From: Hahella sp. KA22
GTDB lineage: Bacteria > Pseudomonadota > Gammaproteobacteria > Pseudomonadales > Oleiphilaceae
Direction of reading: 5' to 3'
Length of the DNA stretch: 64,000 nucleotides
Assembly: GCF_004135205.1 (NCBI RefSeq)
Contig: NZ_CP035490.1
Coordinates: 2,001,501-2,065,500, forward strand
The notes under the pieces were generated by a model that saw only the letters and a program-made list of their open reading frames with translations, did no database searches and was not told where the DNA came from. Positions 30,715 to 40,943 of the stretch are shown here, piece after piece. Within the stretch, counting starts at the first letter, position 1, and every line of letters starts with the position of its first letter. Made by a program: the position numbers and the translations under genes.

Positions 30715-32246
<1,532 letters not shown>

Positions 32247-32275
32247 AGCAATTCACCAATATCCGGAATCCTGTA

Positions 32276-32911
32276 ATGAGTGCGATCATCACCATCGCCC
32301 TGTCCAAGGGGCGTATCCTGGACGACACATTGCCGCTGTTGGCGGCGGCCGGTATTGAGCCGGAAGACGATATCAAGAAAAGCCGCAAACTGATCTTCAC
32401 CACCAACCAGCCCAATGTGCGGCTGGTTGTGTTGCGCGCCACAGATGTTCCAACTTACGTGCAGCATGGCGTGGCTGATTTGGGCGTGGCGGGTAAGGAT
32501 GTGCTGATGGAGCACGGCTATGATGGCCTCTATGAGCCGTTAGACCTCAAAATCGCCACCTGTCGTTTGATGACGGCGGCGATGAAGGGCGCAACGCCTA
32601 AATCGGGACGTATCAAAGTGGCGACCAAGTTCGTCAATATCGCCAAGCGTTATTACGCGGGTAAAGGTATCCAGGCCGACATCATTAAGTTGTATGGCGG
32701 TATGGAACTGGCGCCGCTGATGGGGCTGGCGGATGAAATTGTAGATATTGTCGATACAGGCAATACCCTTGTGGCCAATGGGCTGGAGCCGCGCGAGAAG
32801 ATATGCGATATCAGCTCCAGGCTGATTGCCAATAGCGCCTCAATGAAAATGAAACACGCCAGTTTGCAGCCAATACTCGAGAAACTGGCGCAGGCGGTGG
32901 GCGCAGAGTAA
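32276..32911 (+). CDS. hisG: ATP phosphoribosyltransferase, short form
   Basis: First enzyme of histidine biosynthesis, joining ATP and PRPP. At 211 aa it is the short form, lacking the C-terminal regulatory domain. Short HisG proteins work as a hetero-octamer with HisZ, so a hisZ gene should exist outside this window. The PRPP-binding segment [17 protein letters not shown] is present. It precedes hisD and hisC in the same direction. Confidence 0.96.
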   Translation: MSAIITIALSKGRILDDTLPLLAAAGIEPEDDIKKSRKLIFTTNQPNVRLVVLRATDVPTYVQHGVADLGVAGKDVLMEHGYDGLYEPLDLKIATCRLMTAAMKGATPKSGRIKVATKFVNIAKRYYAGKGIQADIIKLYGGMELAPLMGLADEIVDIVDTGNTLVANGLEPREKICDISSRLIANSASMKMKHASLQPILEKLAQAVGAE

Positions 32912-32969
32912 TTTGATGAGCCCTTGCTTGAGCTGAGGGTGGTGTGGGCGAACACTAATGAAGTAGCGG

Positions 32970-34283
32970 ATGAGGCGAACTGCAGATATGCGTGAATTAG
33001 ATAGCAGTCAGGCGGATTTTAAGTCGCAGCTGGAAGCTTTGCTGGCTTTTCAGGAAGACGATAGCGCGGAAGTGAATCGCGTTGTGGAGAGCGTGCTGAA
33101 AGATGTGCGCGTTCGTGGTGATGAAGCGGTGCTGGAATATACAAATCGCTTTGATCATATGAATGCAACCTCAATGAGCGCTTTGGAAGTCCCGCATCAT
33201 CGCCTGCAACAGGCGCTCGCCTCCATTAGTCCTGAGTTGAAAGGCGCGCTGGAAAGCGCCGCCGAGCGCATTCGTCGTTACCATGAAAAGCAGGCTCAGC
33301 CTTCCTGGACCTATCAAGAGGAAGATGGAACAGTCTTAGGGCAGCAAGTTGTTCCCTTGGATCGCGTCGGCATCTATGTTCCAGGCGGCAAGGCCGCTTA
33401 TCCATCTTCAGTGCTGATGAATGCGATTCCCGCTAAAGTAGCGGGGGTCGGCTCCATTATTATGACCGTACCGACGCCGCGTGGCGAAGTGAACGAATTG
33501 GTGCTGGCTGCTGCGGCGGTAGCAGGCGTTGATCGGGTGTTTACCGTTGGCGGCGCGCAGGCCGTAGCGGCGCTGGCGTACGGCACGGAAACAGTTCCCA
33601 AGGTCGATAAAATTGTCGGTCCCGGCAATATATACGTGGCCATGGCGAAACGTATGGTGTTCGGAACCGTTGGCATCGACATGATCGCCGGCCCTTCGGA
33701 AATCTGCGTGATCTGCGATGGTGGTACGGACCCAGACTGGATTGCTATGGACCTGTTCTCTCAGGCGGAGCACGATCAGGATGCGCAGGCGATTCTCATT
33801 TCTCCTGACGCGGACTGCCTGTTTGCGGTGAAAGCCTCAATCGAGAAGCTGCTGCCGGGTATGGAGCGTAAGGATATTATTTCTGTGTCTTTAAAAGAGC
33901 GGGGGGCTTTTATTAAAGTCGCTGATCTTAAAGATGCTGTTGATGTGGTTAACCTTATCGCGCCGGAACACTTGGAGCTTTCGGTTGCTGATCCTGATGC
34001 GTTATTACCTGATATCAGGCATGCCGGCGCCATATTTATGGGGCGTTATACGGCGGAGGCATTAGGGGACTATTGCGCTGGGCCGAACCATGTATTGCCG
34101 ACGTCGGGCACCGCACGCTTCTCAAGCCCTTTGGGTGTGTATGATTTCCAGAAGCGTTCTTCCCTGATCAATTTTTCCAGTCGCGGCGCCTCTGACGCCG
34201 GGCGCATTGCTTCGGTGCTTGCACGTGGCGAGGGGCTGACCGCCCACGCCCGATCCGCAGAGTATCGGATAGTCGAGGAATAG
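32970..34283 (+). CDS. hisD: histidinol dehydrogenase
   Basis: Zn-dependent enzyme that oxidises L-histidinol to L-histidine in two NAD+-dependent steps. The metal-ligand region [15 protein letters not shown] and the catalytic APEHLEL segment are visible, as is [28 protein letters not shown] in the family signature. It is 437 aa from the first ATG. A second ATG six codons later (MRELDSS) is also possible; neither has a strong Shine-Dalgarno sequence. It precedes hisC by 4 bp. Confidence 0.96.
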   Translation: MRRTADMRELDSSQADFKSQLEALLAFQEDDSAEVNRVVESVLKDVRVRGDEAVLEYTNRFDHMNATSMSALEVPHHRLQQALASISPELKGALESAAERIRRYHEKQAQPSWTYQEEDGTVLGQQVVPLDRVGIYVPGGKAAYPSSVLMNAIPAKVAGVGSIIMTVPTPRGEVNELVLAAAAVAGVDRVFTVGGAQAVAALAYGTETVPKVDKIVGPGNIYVAMAKRMVFGTVGIDMIAGPSEICVICDGGTDPDWIAMDLFSQAEHDQDAQAILISPDADCLFAVKASIEKLLPGMERKDIISVSLKERGAFIKVADLKDAVDVVNLIAPEHLELSVADPDALLPDIRHAGAIFMGRYTAEALGDYCAGPNHVLPTSGTARFSSPLGVYDFQKRSSLINFSSRGASDAGRIASVLARGEGLTAHARSAEYRIVEE

Positions 34284-34287
34284 GCTT

Positions 34288-35379
34288 ATGTCCGTTAAAG
34301 ACAGAATTACCCAGTGGGTGCGCCCTGAAGTCCAGGCGCTTTCCGCCTATCACGTTGCGGATGCCGCAGGCCTGATCAAACTGGATGCAATGGAAAATCC
34401 TTTCGACTTTCCCGCTGCGCTAAAGGCCGAACTAGGTGCGGATTTGCGCGATGCGGCTATTAATCGCTATCCAGATCCTGACGCTGGCGCCATCAGAGCG
34501 GCGTTAAGGGAGCTCTATAGCCTGCCTGATGCTGTGGATATGCTGTTCGGCAACGGCTCGGACGAGATCATCCAGATTCTCGCTATGGCGGTCGCTGGGC
34601 CAGGGCGGACAATACTTTCCGTTGAGCCCAGCTTTGTCATGTATAAGATGATTGCCACATTCATAGGCGCGGAGTATGTGGGCGTTCCGCTGAATGACGA
34701 ATTCCAGATAGATGCTCAGGCGACGCTGGACGCGATCAAGCGTCATCAACCCGCCCTGGTTTTCATTGCTCAGCCTAACAATCCAACAGGCAATCTGTTT
34801 GATGATGAAACGCTGCGTCAGATTGTTGCAGCAAGCCCTGGGCTGGTGGTGATCGATGAGGCGTACACGGCTTTTACCGACGCGGATTATATGAGTTGGG
34901 CCAGCGAATACGACAATGTTGTGATAATGCGAACCTTCTCGAAGGTTGGGTTGGCGGGGCTGCGTTTCGGTATGCTGTTTGGCCCGCAGGAATGGATTGA
35001 ACAACTGAATAAAGTGCGCCTTCCGTACAACATCAACTGCCTGACGCAAAACGCGGTACTGACGGCTATTCGGCATTTTCCAGAGTTTGTGAAGCAGACA
35101 GAAGCGCTGCGTGAGCAGCGCAGCTGGTTGAACGCCCAGCTTGGCGAGGTGGCTGGCGTGACAGTCTACCCTAGCGAGGCGAACTTTATTTTGGTGCGTT
35201 TGGACCCGTCGGCCAAGTCTGTCTTCAACGAAATGAAAAAACGCGGCGTTTTGATTAAGTTGTTGGATGGCGGGCATCCCAAGCTCGCAGGATGCTTACG
35301 TTTGACGGTTGGCGGCCGCGAAGAAAATGAGGCAATGCTGAAAGCGCTAATAGAGTCCTTGGAGGCGGTAAGGGGATAG
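34288..35379 (+). CDS. hisC: histidinol-phosphate aminotransferase
   Basis: PLP-dependent class II aminotransferase (363 aa) making L-histidinol phosphate from imidazole-acetol phosphate. The cofactor lysine lies in [14 protein letters not shown]. The segments [30 protein letters not shown] and [12 protein letters not shown] are family marks. It lies 4 bp after hisD and converges on the algW-like gene 7 bp beyond its stop. Confidence 0.96.
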   Translation: MSVKDRITQWVRPEVQALSAYHVADAAGLIKLDAMENPFDFPAALKAELGADLRDAAINRYPDPDAGAIRAALRELYSLPDAVDMLFGNGSDEIIQILAMAVAGPGRTILSVEPSFVMYKMIATFIGAEYVGVPLNDEFQIDAQATLDAIKRHQPALVFIAQPNNPTGNLFDDETLRQIVAASPGLVVIDEAYTAFTDADYMSWASEYDNVVIMRTFSKVGLAGLRFGMLFGPQEWIEQLNKVRLPYNINCLTQNAVLTAIRHFPEFVKQTEALREQRSWLNAQLGEVAGVTVYPSEANFILVRLDPSAKSVFNEMKKRGVLIKLLDGGHPKLAGCLRLTVGGREENEAMLKALIESLEAVRG

Positions 35380-35386
35380 CCTCAGG

Positions 35387-36475
35387 TTAATCCCCTTCAT
35401 TGCCTGCGCGCTGTTGTAAGGTGGCGGTTAGATTTACAGGTTGACCGCGCCTGAACACCGTCAACTTAATCTGATCCCCTGGCTTGTTGTGTGAAACAAA
35501 GTCCCTGGCTTGTTGTGATGTCCTCATAGGCATGTCGTTGATCATCAGGAGGACATCGCCAGCTTCTAATCCTGCTTTACTACCAGGGCTGTCTGGCTGG
35601 ACTCCTGTTATCAGTAATCCATTGGTGTCCGTGAGGCCAAAAAAATCCGCTTCATGACGCGCCAGCTCATGCATTTCCACCCCCAGATATCCGCGAATCA
35701 CCCGCCCGTATTGGATTAAGTCCTGAGCTATCGTCATGGCTGACTGTGCGGGAATGGCGAAGCTAATGCCCTGGTAACCGCCCGTGGTTGAGAACACCGC
35801 GGTGACGATGCCGACCAGTTCGCCTTTGGCGTTAATCAAAGCGCCGCCGGAATTCCCCGGGTTGATGGCGACATCTGTCTGAATGTAGTTCTCATAGGTG
35901 GCCAGCCCCAGGTTTGATCGCCCCAGGCCGCTGATGATGCCTTGCGTTACAGCCTGACCAACGCCAAACGGGTTGCCAATCGCCAGTACGATATCTCCCA
36001 CTCGGGGTTGAGATTGGCTGACCGGGATCGGCTGAAGTCCGTCCTGCTTGGGTTTCAGTACGGCGAGGTCAGCCTCACTGTCCAGGCCAACAATTTCTGC
36101 GGGAGTCTCCCGGCCGTCGGACAGCATGATCCTGATCAGTTCCGTGGATTTGACCACATGGTAATTGGTCAGGATATGCCCTTGTTTATCGATAATGACG
36201 CCGGAACCCAGTCTACTTAGCGTGGGTTCAGGAGGCGTAATATTCTTGGAATAGTTGGAGAATAAAGGGTTCTTCCAAATAGCGTCGGATAGCGCGGGGT
36301 TGGGCTCTTCGCTGTAGATGTTGACAACGGAAGGCAGCGTCTGCTCAACGGCGTCGGCGAATGAAGTCAATACCGGCTGGGACTGCGATGTCGGATGCTT
36401 TATAAAAAAGAGATAAGCGCCAGCGGCTAACAAACCAATTGCCACGGCGATTCCATAGGCTGCTAACTGTCTCAT
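35387..36475 (-). CDS. algW: DegS/AlgW-type periplasmic serine protease
   Basis: Membrane-anchored trypsin-like protease (362 aa) of the DegS/AlgW class, which cleaves the anti-sigma factor RseA/MucA when outer-membrane proteins misfold. One N-terminal helix spans residues about 6-25. The triad is H106 (TNYHVV), D136 (SEADLAVL) and S209 (NPGNSGGAL), followed by a single PDZ domain at about 265-355. A single PDZ and the membrane anchor separate it from DegP/MucD. The location next to hisC is as in Pseudomonas. The symbol is by analogy; degS would be equally fair. Confidence 0.9.
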   Translation of the reverse strand: MRQLAAYGIAVAIGLLAAGAYLFFIKHPTSQSQPVLTSFADAVEQTLPSVVNIYSEEPNPALSDAIWKNPLFSNYSKNITPPEPTLSRLGSGVIIDKQGHILTNYHVVKSTELIRIMLSDGRETPAEIVGLDSEADLAVLKPKQDGLQPIPVSQSQPRVGDIVLAIGNPFGVGQAVTQGIISGLGRSNLGLATYENYIQTDVAINPGNSGGALINAKGELVGIVTAVFSTTGGYQGISFAIPAQSAMTIAQDLIQYGRVIRGYLGVEMHELARHEADFFGLTDTNGLLITGVQPDSPGSKAGLEAGDVLLMINDMPMRTSQQARDFVSHNKPGDQIKLTVFRRGQPVNLTATLQQRAGNEGD

Positions 36476-36541
36476 TTCTCTCGTTCTTTGGCGGCACTGG
36501 CGCGGAATGTTAACATAACTGCAACGATGGAGGAGTAGGCC

Positions 36542-37303
36542 ATGACTGATATCTCAACAATAATGACACTGCTGAACAACTGGTTACAACCGGACCGGAT
36601 CAGGGATTACTGCCCTAATGGTTTGCAAGTGGAAGGGCGCGAGAACGTTCGCAAAATACTGTGCGGCGTTACGGCCAGCGAGCAGTTGCTGGACGCTGCG
36701 ATTGAGCAGGGCTCTGATGCGGTGCTGGTGCACCACGGTTATTTCTGGAAAGGCGAAAGCGCGGCTATTGTCGGTATGAAGCGCAGGCGCATCGCCAAAC
36801 TGTTACAGCACGACATTAACCTGATCGCTTACCACCTTCCGCTGGACATTCACCCTGACTATGGCAATAACGCTGCGTTGGCGGCGCACCTGGGCTTTAC
36901 CGTTGAAAGCAGGGTGAAAGCAGGGGATGTGGAAGGGTTGTTATGGCGGGGCGCTTTGCCTCAGCCAATGACTGTCAGCGCCTTGTCCGAACATCTTGCC
37001 AACCGTTTACAGCGTGCGCCTTTGATTATTGATGATGACCCACACCAAAAGGTCAGCACTGTCGCCTGGTGTACTGGTGGGGCGCAAGGGTTTATAGATC
37101 AGGCGGTAAGTATGGGGGTGGACGTTTATCTAAGTGGCGAGATTTCAGAGCAGACTGTGCACAGCGCCCGAGAGCAGGGAATTGTATATGTCGCTGCCGG
37201 GCATCATGCTACGGAGCGTTATGGCGTGCAGGCTCTTGGTAAAGGGCTTGCTGACAGCGTAGACGTGGAAGTGAGTTTCTTCGATGGCGATAACCCGGTT
37301 TAA
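36542..37303 (+). CDS. Nif3-like dinuclear metal-centre protein (YbgI family)
   Basis: NIF3/YbgI-family protein (253 aa), a toroidal hexamer with a dinuclear metal site. Proposed roles include GTP cyclohydrolase-like activity and a metallochaperone function; none is certain. The metal ligands are in VLVHHGYFWKG, AYHLPLDIHPDYGNN and the C-terminal AAGHHATERYGV. It is a single gene between algW and zapG, convergent with zapG. Confidence 0.92.
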   Translation: MTDISTIMTLLNNWLQPDRIRDYCPNGLQVEGRENVRKILCGVTASEQLLDAAIEQGSDAVLVHHGYFWKGESAAIVGMKRRRIAKLLQHDINLIAYHLPLDIHPDYGNNAALAAHLGFTVESRVKAGDVEGLLWRGALPQPMTVSALSEHLANRLQRAPLIIDDDPHQKVSTVAWCTGGAQGFIDQAVSMGVDVYLSGEISEQTVHSAREQGIVYVAAGHHATERYGVQALGKGLADSVDVEVSFFDGDNPV

Positions 37304-37328
37304 CCGGATTATCGCGCATAAAGGCGGA

Positions 37329-37814
37329 CTAGTATTTCTCGCCTTCAGAAGCGGCTTCTGGTGAATTATGCGAACGGCTCTCGAACCCATAATCCTCCGA
37401 TAAAGTGCCTTTTTCTTTAGGATCAGCTTTGGGGGCGTAATCCCGAGGCGGCTCAAAGACGGTATCTTCTTCAGCTTTGCTTTTACCCTCTTTACGCTTC
37501 ACGGATAGCGAAGGCGTGGCGGACGACACCAGTGATTTGAACTCGCTGTCGCTGCACAGACGCTCGGCGCCGACAGCCAGATGATTGAATATGTCGCGAT
37601 AGTTGGCGTTAAGCTTGCCCAGCATCTCCGCTGTGCGCGAGAAGTGCTCAGCGACTTCCGCTTGATAGCGGGTGTGTTGATCTTGCAGATGATCGATCTG
37701 GCGTTCCAAACGCCGGTTTTTAGCGGTTTCAGAGTGCAACAGCTTGTGCAGCAGAACGCCCAGGCCTAAACCGACCAGAAAAGTTACCGCCGCTATAACA
37801 ATGGTAGATCCCAT
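37329..37814 (-). CDS. zapG: ZapG/YhcB-family protein (DUF1043)
   Basis: Inner-membrane protein with one N-terminal helix (residues about 3-22, IVIAAVTFLVGLGLGVLL) and a cytoplasmic coiled coil (about 35-85). The family is linked to cell division and to coordination of envelope synthesis. The ATG at 37814 is chosen since it gives MGSTIVIAAVTFLVG, with GAAAG close upstream; the same frame is open 41 codons further but that part is not family-like. The C-terminal third is charged and low in complexity. It lies near the divergent zapE, a common pairing. Confidence 0.88.
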   Translation of the reverse strand: MGSTIVIAAVTFLVGLGLGVLLHKLLHSETAKNRRLERQIDHLQDQHTRYQAEVAEHFSRTAEMLGKLNANYRDIFNHLAVGAERLCSDSEFKSLVSSATPSLSVKRKEGKSKAEEDTVFEPPRDYAPKADPKEKGTLSEDYGFESRSHNSPEAASEGEKY

Positions 37815-38080
37815 AATTCTTTCAACACTTAAAATTTGCAAGGAATTGTGAACCGGAGGAGTGAAGTAGTATACCGACAAAAGCGCCTCGATTTCCATTG
37901 CTGGCGGGTAGCTTTTGGTCGCACTGGACCCTCGCAACGACGCGGCATGTGAAGGGGTCGGGAATATCCCTTACCTGTGTAGTCAATATGTTTAGAAAAA
38001 GGCAAAATAAGCGCGCAATTTCGGCCAACTATAATTAGTGGGCGACTTGAACATCATTTATCAGTGAGGCGAGTCAGGCA

Positions 38081-39193
38081 GTGACGACTCCAATTGAAAA
38101 GTATCGACAAGATCTCGAACGCCAGGATTTCTCCTATGACCCCGCTCAGGAAATGGCGGTTGAAAAGCTGCAGGTGTTGTTTGAACGCCTGACGGCGGCG
38201 GAAAGCAAACGTCTTCAGGCTAGCCGTATTCAGCGTCTGGCGCGGAAGATCGGGTTGACGAAAGCGGATACGACTCCCGAGAAGGGGTTGTACTTCTGGG
38301 GAGGCGTCGGGCGCGGCAAGACCTACCTGATGGACACTTTTTATGAGTGTCTGCCTTTTAAACGCAAAATGCGCGTGCACTTTCATCGTTTTATGCAGAG
38401 GGTGCATCAGGAGTTGAAGCAGCTTAAAGGGGAAAAGAATCCGCTGGAGATCGTCGCTGATCACTTCAGTCGTGATGCGCGGGTCATCTGCTTCGACGAG
38501 TTCTTTGTCACGGATATTGGCGACGCCATGATTCTCGCCACCTTGCTTGAAGGCTTGTTTGAGCGGGGTGTTTCATTGGTGTGCACTTCGAATATCGTGC
38601 CTGACGGGCTGTATAAAGACGGCCTGCAACGGCAACGATTCCTGCCGGCGATTGCGCTGTTGAATCAGCATACGGAAGTGGTGAATGTCGACGGCGGCAC
38701 GGATTATCGCCTGCGAACGCTACAACAGGCGGAGCTCTATCATTATCCTTTGGATGAAGAGGCTCAGTTGAGCCTGACGCAAAGTTATGAGCGTTTGGCT
38801 GTGGAAGCCGGGGCTCACCAAACCGATATTCTGATTAATGGCCGCAAGCTGAACGCAATACGTCGGGCGGATGACGTTATCTGGTTTGACTTTAAAGAGC
38901 TGTGTGATGGCCCTCGCAGTCAGAACGACTATATAGAGCTGGCGCGTGAGTTTCACGCTGTGCTCGTAAGCAACGTCCCAGTGCTTGAAGCTAATAAAGA
39001 AGATCAGGCGCGGAGGTTTATTAACTTGGTGGATGAGTTTTATGATCGCCGGGTAAAAATGATTATTTCCGCCGCTGCAGCCATTAATGAGATATATCAG
39101 GGCGAGCGTCTCAGGTTTGAATTCGAGAGAACAGAGAGTCGATTGCTGGAAATGCAGTCTCAGGAATATCTGGCGTCGCCACACCGACCTTGA
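38081..39193 (+). CDS. zapE: cell division protein ZapE (AFG1-like ATPase)
   Basis: AAA+-like ATPase (370 aa) that acts on the Z ring in E. coli under stress. Walker A is GGVGRGKTYLMD near residue 70 and Walker B is VICFDEFFVTDIGDAMIL. The start is GTG, preceded by an imperfect GAGGCGAG ribosome-binding site. The family C-terminal segment IDEFYDRRVK-like (VDEFYDRRVKMIISAA) is present. A clear terminator follows. Confidence 0.95.
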   Translation: MTTPIEKYRQDLERQDFSYDPAQEMAVEKLQVLFERLTAAESKRLQASRIQRLARKIGLTKADTTPEKGLYFWGGVGRGKTYLMDTFYECLPFKRKMRVHFHRFMQRVHQELKQLKGEKNPLEIVADHFSRDARVICFDEFFVTDIGDAMILATLLEGLFERGVSLVCTSNIVPDGLYKDGLQRQRFLPAIALLNQHTEVVNVDGGTDYRLRTLQQAELYHYPLDEEAQLSLTQSYERLAVEAGAHQTDILINGRKLNAIRRADDVIWFDFKELCDGPRSQNDYIELAREFHAVLVSNVPVLEANKEDQARRFINLVDEFYDRRVKMIISAAAAINEIYQGERLRFEFERTESRLLEMQSQEYLASPHRP

Positions 39194-39208
39194 GATTCCT
39201 CAGTAGTG

Positions 39209-39234
39209 ACAAGGGGCCGAGTTCGGCCCCTTGT
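39209..39234. terminator. intrinsic terminator between zapE and the thiolase gene
   Basis: ACAAGGGGCCG pairs with CGGCCCCTTGT around a short loop between the convergent zapE and thiolase genes. The flank is T/A-rich (TTGTTATATTAAA) rather than a pure T run, so efficiency may be moderate in either direction. Confidence 0.75.
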
Positions 39235-39257
39235 TATATTAAATGGGCTTTATCTAC

Positions 39258-40439
39258 TTAGATAAGCTCAATGGCGACTGCAGTTGCTTCGCCTCCGCCG
39301 ATACAGAGCGCCGCTACGCCGCGCTTCTTGCCCAGACGCTTCAGTGCATGCATGAGGGTAATAATGATTCGTGAGCCGGTTGAGCCGACAGGGTGACCCT
39401 GAGCGCAGGCGCCGCCGAAGACATTGACTTTCTCTCCATCCAAGCCCAACTCCTGAATCGCCAGCATGGTCACCATGGCGAAAGCTTCGTTGATTTCAAA
39501 CAGATCGACTTCATCCTTAGACCAGCCCGCTTTCTGCAGAACCTTTTGAATGGCGCCGATAGGTGCGATAGTGAACTCTGAAGGAGCCTGGGAATGGGTG
39601 CTATGGGCGACGATCTTGGCGAAAGGTTTCGCGCCGCGGCGGTCAGCTTCCTCACGACTCATCAATACCATGGCGGAAGCGCCGTCGGAGATAGAGCTGG
39701 AGTTGGCGGCAGTGATGGAGCCATCTTTCTGAAATGCGGGTCTCAGTGTGGGAATCTTTTCAAGATTGGCTGAGCCTGGCTGCTCGTCATGCTCTACCAG
39801 AAAGTCGCCCTTGCGCGACGATACTGTGACAGGAACAATTTCGTCCTTCAGCGCACCGCTTTCAATCGCTTCCTGGGCAAGTTTCAACGATCTGATGGCG
39901 AAATCATCCATCCGCTCGCGGGTGATGCCGAACTTACCGGCGACTTCCTCAGCGAATGAGCCCATCAGGCGTCCGGTTTTGGCGTCTTCCAGTCCATCAA
40001 GGAACATGTGGTCTTTTACTTCACCATGGCCCATGCGATAGCCTGAACGGGCCTTTGGCAGCAGGTAAGGCGCGTTGCTCATGCTTTCCATGCCGCCGGC
40101 AATCATGACTTCGTTAGTCCCGGCGACAATCAGGTCATGCGCGAGCATGGTGGCTTTCATGCCGGAGCCGCATAGCTTGTTGATTGTGGTGGCGCCTGTA
40201 GAGTTGGGGATGCCGGCGTCCAGCATGGCCTGTCTCGCGGGGCCTTGCTTCAGACCTGCGGGAAGAACGCAGCCCATGATGACTTCCTGAATGTCTTCAG
40301 GTTGCAGGCTGGCGCGGGAAATTGCTTCTTTAATGGACGCAGCGGCCAGCTCTACAGCAGTCAATGAACTCAAGGAGCCCTGAAAACCGCCCATTGGGGT
40401 TCTGGCTCCCGACACAATTACAACCTCTCTCGCATTCAT
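39258..40439 (-). CDS. acetyl-CoA acetyltransferase (thiolase)
   Basis: Thiolase of 393 aa. It either condenses two acetyl-CoA or cleaves 3-ketoacyl-CoA; sequence alone does not settle the direction or chain length. The acyl-accepting cysteine is C90 (NKLCGSGMKA), the NEAFA motif and the catalytic histidine (CAQGHPVGSTGSR) are present, and the second cysteine is C379 (LCIGGGEA). It is divergent from a DUF1302-DUF1329 pair across a 504-bp region. In P. aeruginosa a similar pair lies near acyl-CoA genes as far as I recall, which suggests lipid-derived substrates. Confidence 0.93.
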   Translation of the reverse strand: MNAREVVIVSGARTPMGGFQGSLSSLTAVELAAASIKEAISRASLQPEDIQEVIMGCVLPAGLKQGPARQAMLDAGIPNSTGATTINKLCGSGMKATMLAHDLIVAGTNEVMIAGGMESMSNAPYLLPKARSGYRMGHGEVKDHMFLDGLEDAKTGRLMGSFAEEVAGKFGITRERMDDFAIRSLKLAQEAIESGALKDEIVPVTVSSRKGDFLVEHDEQPGSANLEKIPTLRPAFQKDGSITAANSSSISDGASAMVLMSREEADRRGAKPFAKIVAHSTHSQAPSEFTIAPIGAIQKVLQKAGWSKDEVDLFEINEAFAMVTMLAIQELGLDGEKVNVFGGACAQGHPVGSTGSRIIITLMHALKRLGKKRGVAALCIGGGEATAVAIELI

Positions 40440-40521
40440 GTTTTTCTCCTATTGTTTTTGGTGTGTTTCTCTTGTTTTTTTGTTGACGGCTTAGCCGTCT
40501 GACCTTGGATTCATCATGTCT

Positions 40522-40549
40522 CCCTTACGTTGCAAATGCAACGTGAGGG
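40522..40549. promoter_or_regulatory. 28-bp inverted repeat, candidate operator
   Basis: Two 13-bp arms, CCCTTACGTTGCA and TGCAACGTGAGGG, flank a 2-bp AA centre. They are complementary apart from one position that would be a wobble pair in RNA. The 2-bp centre makes an RNA hairpin awkward and fits a dimeric DNA-binding regulator (for example TetR or MerR type) better. It lies about 85 bp upstream of the thiolase start. The regulator is not identified. Confidence 0.6.
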
Positions 40550-40762
40550 CGCGGGATAGTTTTCGTTAGGGCTAAAGCATAAATAGATAGGTGAATGAGA
40601 TAGATTTTGCGACCTGTTTATCAATTTTGATATGACATAAATACCGTAAAAAATACCCATGCTAAAACAGGTCGAATTTGCTATTTGTTTGCCGCCTGAA
40701 AATCCTTAATAAAACCCATAACTTTCTTATTTTTTCATAACTTGCGTTTTTTATTTAGACTA

Positions 40763-40792
40763 TTGGTGAATCCGGGCATTAGCGTCTATAGT
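40763..40792 (+). promoter_or_regulatory. candidate sigma-70 promoter for DUF1302-DUF1329
   Basis: TTGGTG (40763-40768) and TATAGT (40787-40792) are separated by 18 bp. Transcription from here would leave a leader of about 145 nt ahead of the DUF1302 start. The match is moderate. Confidence 0.4.
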
Positions 40793-40943
40793 GTATGAGA
40801 CTTTCATCGTAGAAGATTCCGCCGTGATTTCACGTCTTTTACATCTTCTAGGGGTCGATAATAAAACAAACAAAAATTGGGTTTACACAGAACGTCTTCC
40901 TGCATGGCATGAAGATCTAAGAAAAATAACGGAGTAGCGTTCG

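Larger units (their letters stand above)
40440..40943. promoter_or_regulatory. long divergent control region, thiolase / DUF1302
   Basis: These 504 bp hold no gene but several symmetric sequences: a GACGGC/GCCGTC hairpin at 40485-40499, a long inverted repeat at 40522-40549, TATCAA-TT-TTGATA at 40619-40632, and a candidate plus-strand promoter at 40763-40792. The stretch from about 40600 to 40760 is strongly AT-rich. The size and content suggest regulated divergent transcription. Confidence 0.6.

Noticed and set aside
34504-35277. Minus-strand open frame of 257 codons inside hisC
   Set aside because: Antisense to a clear hisC; composition typical of a shadow frame.
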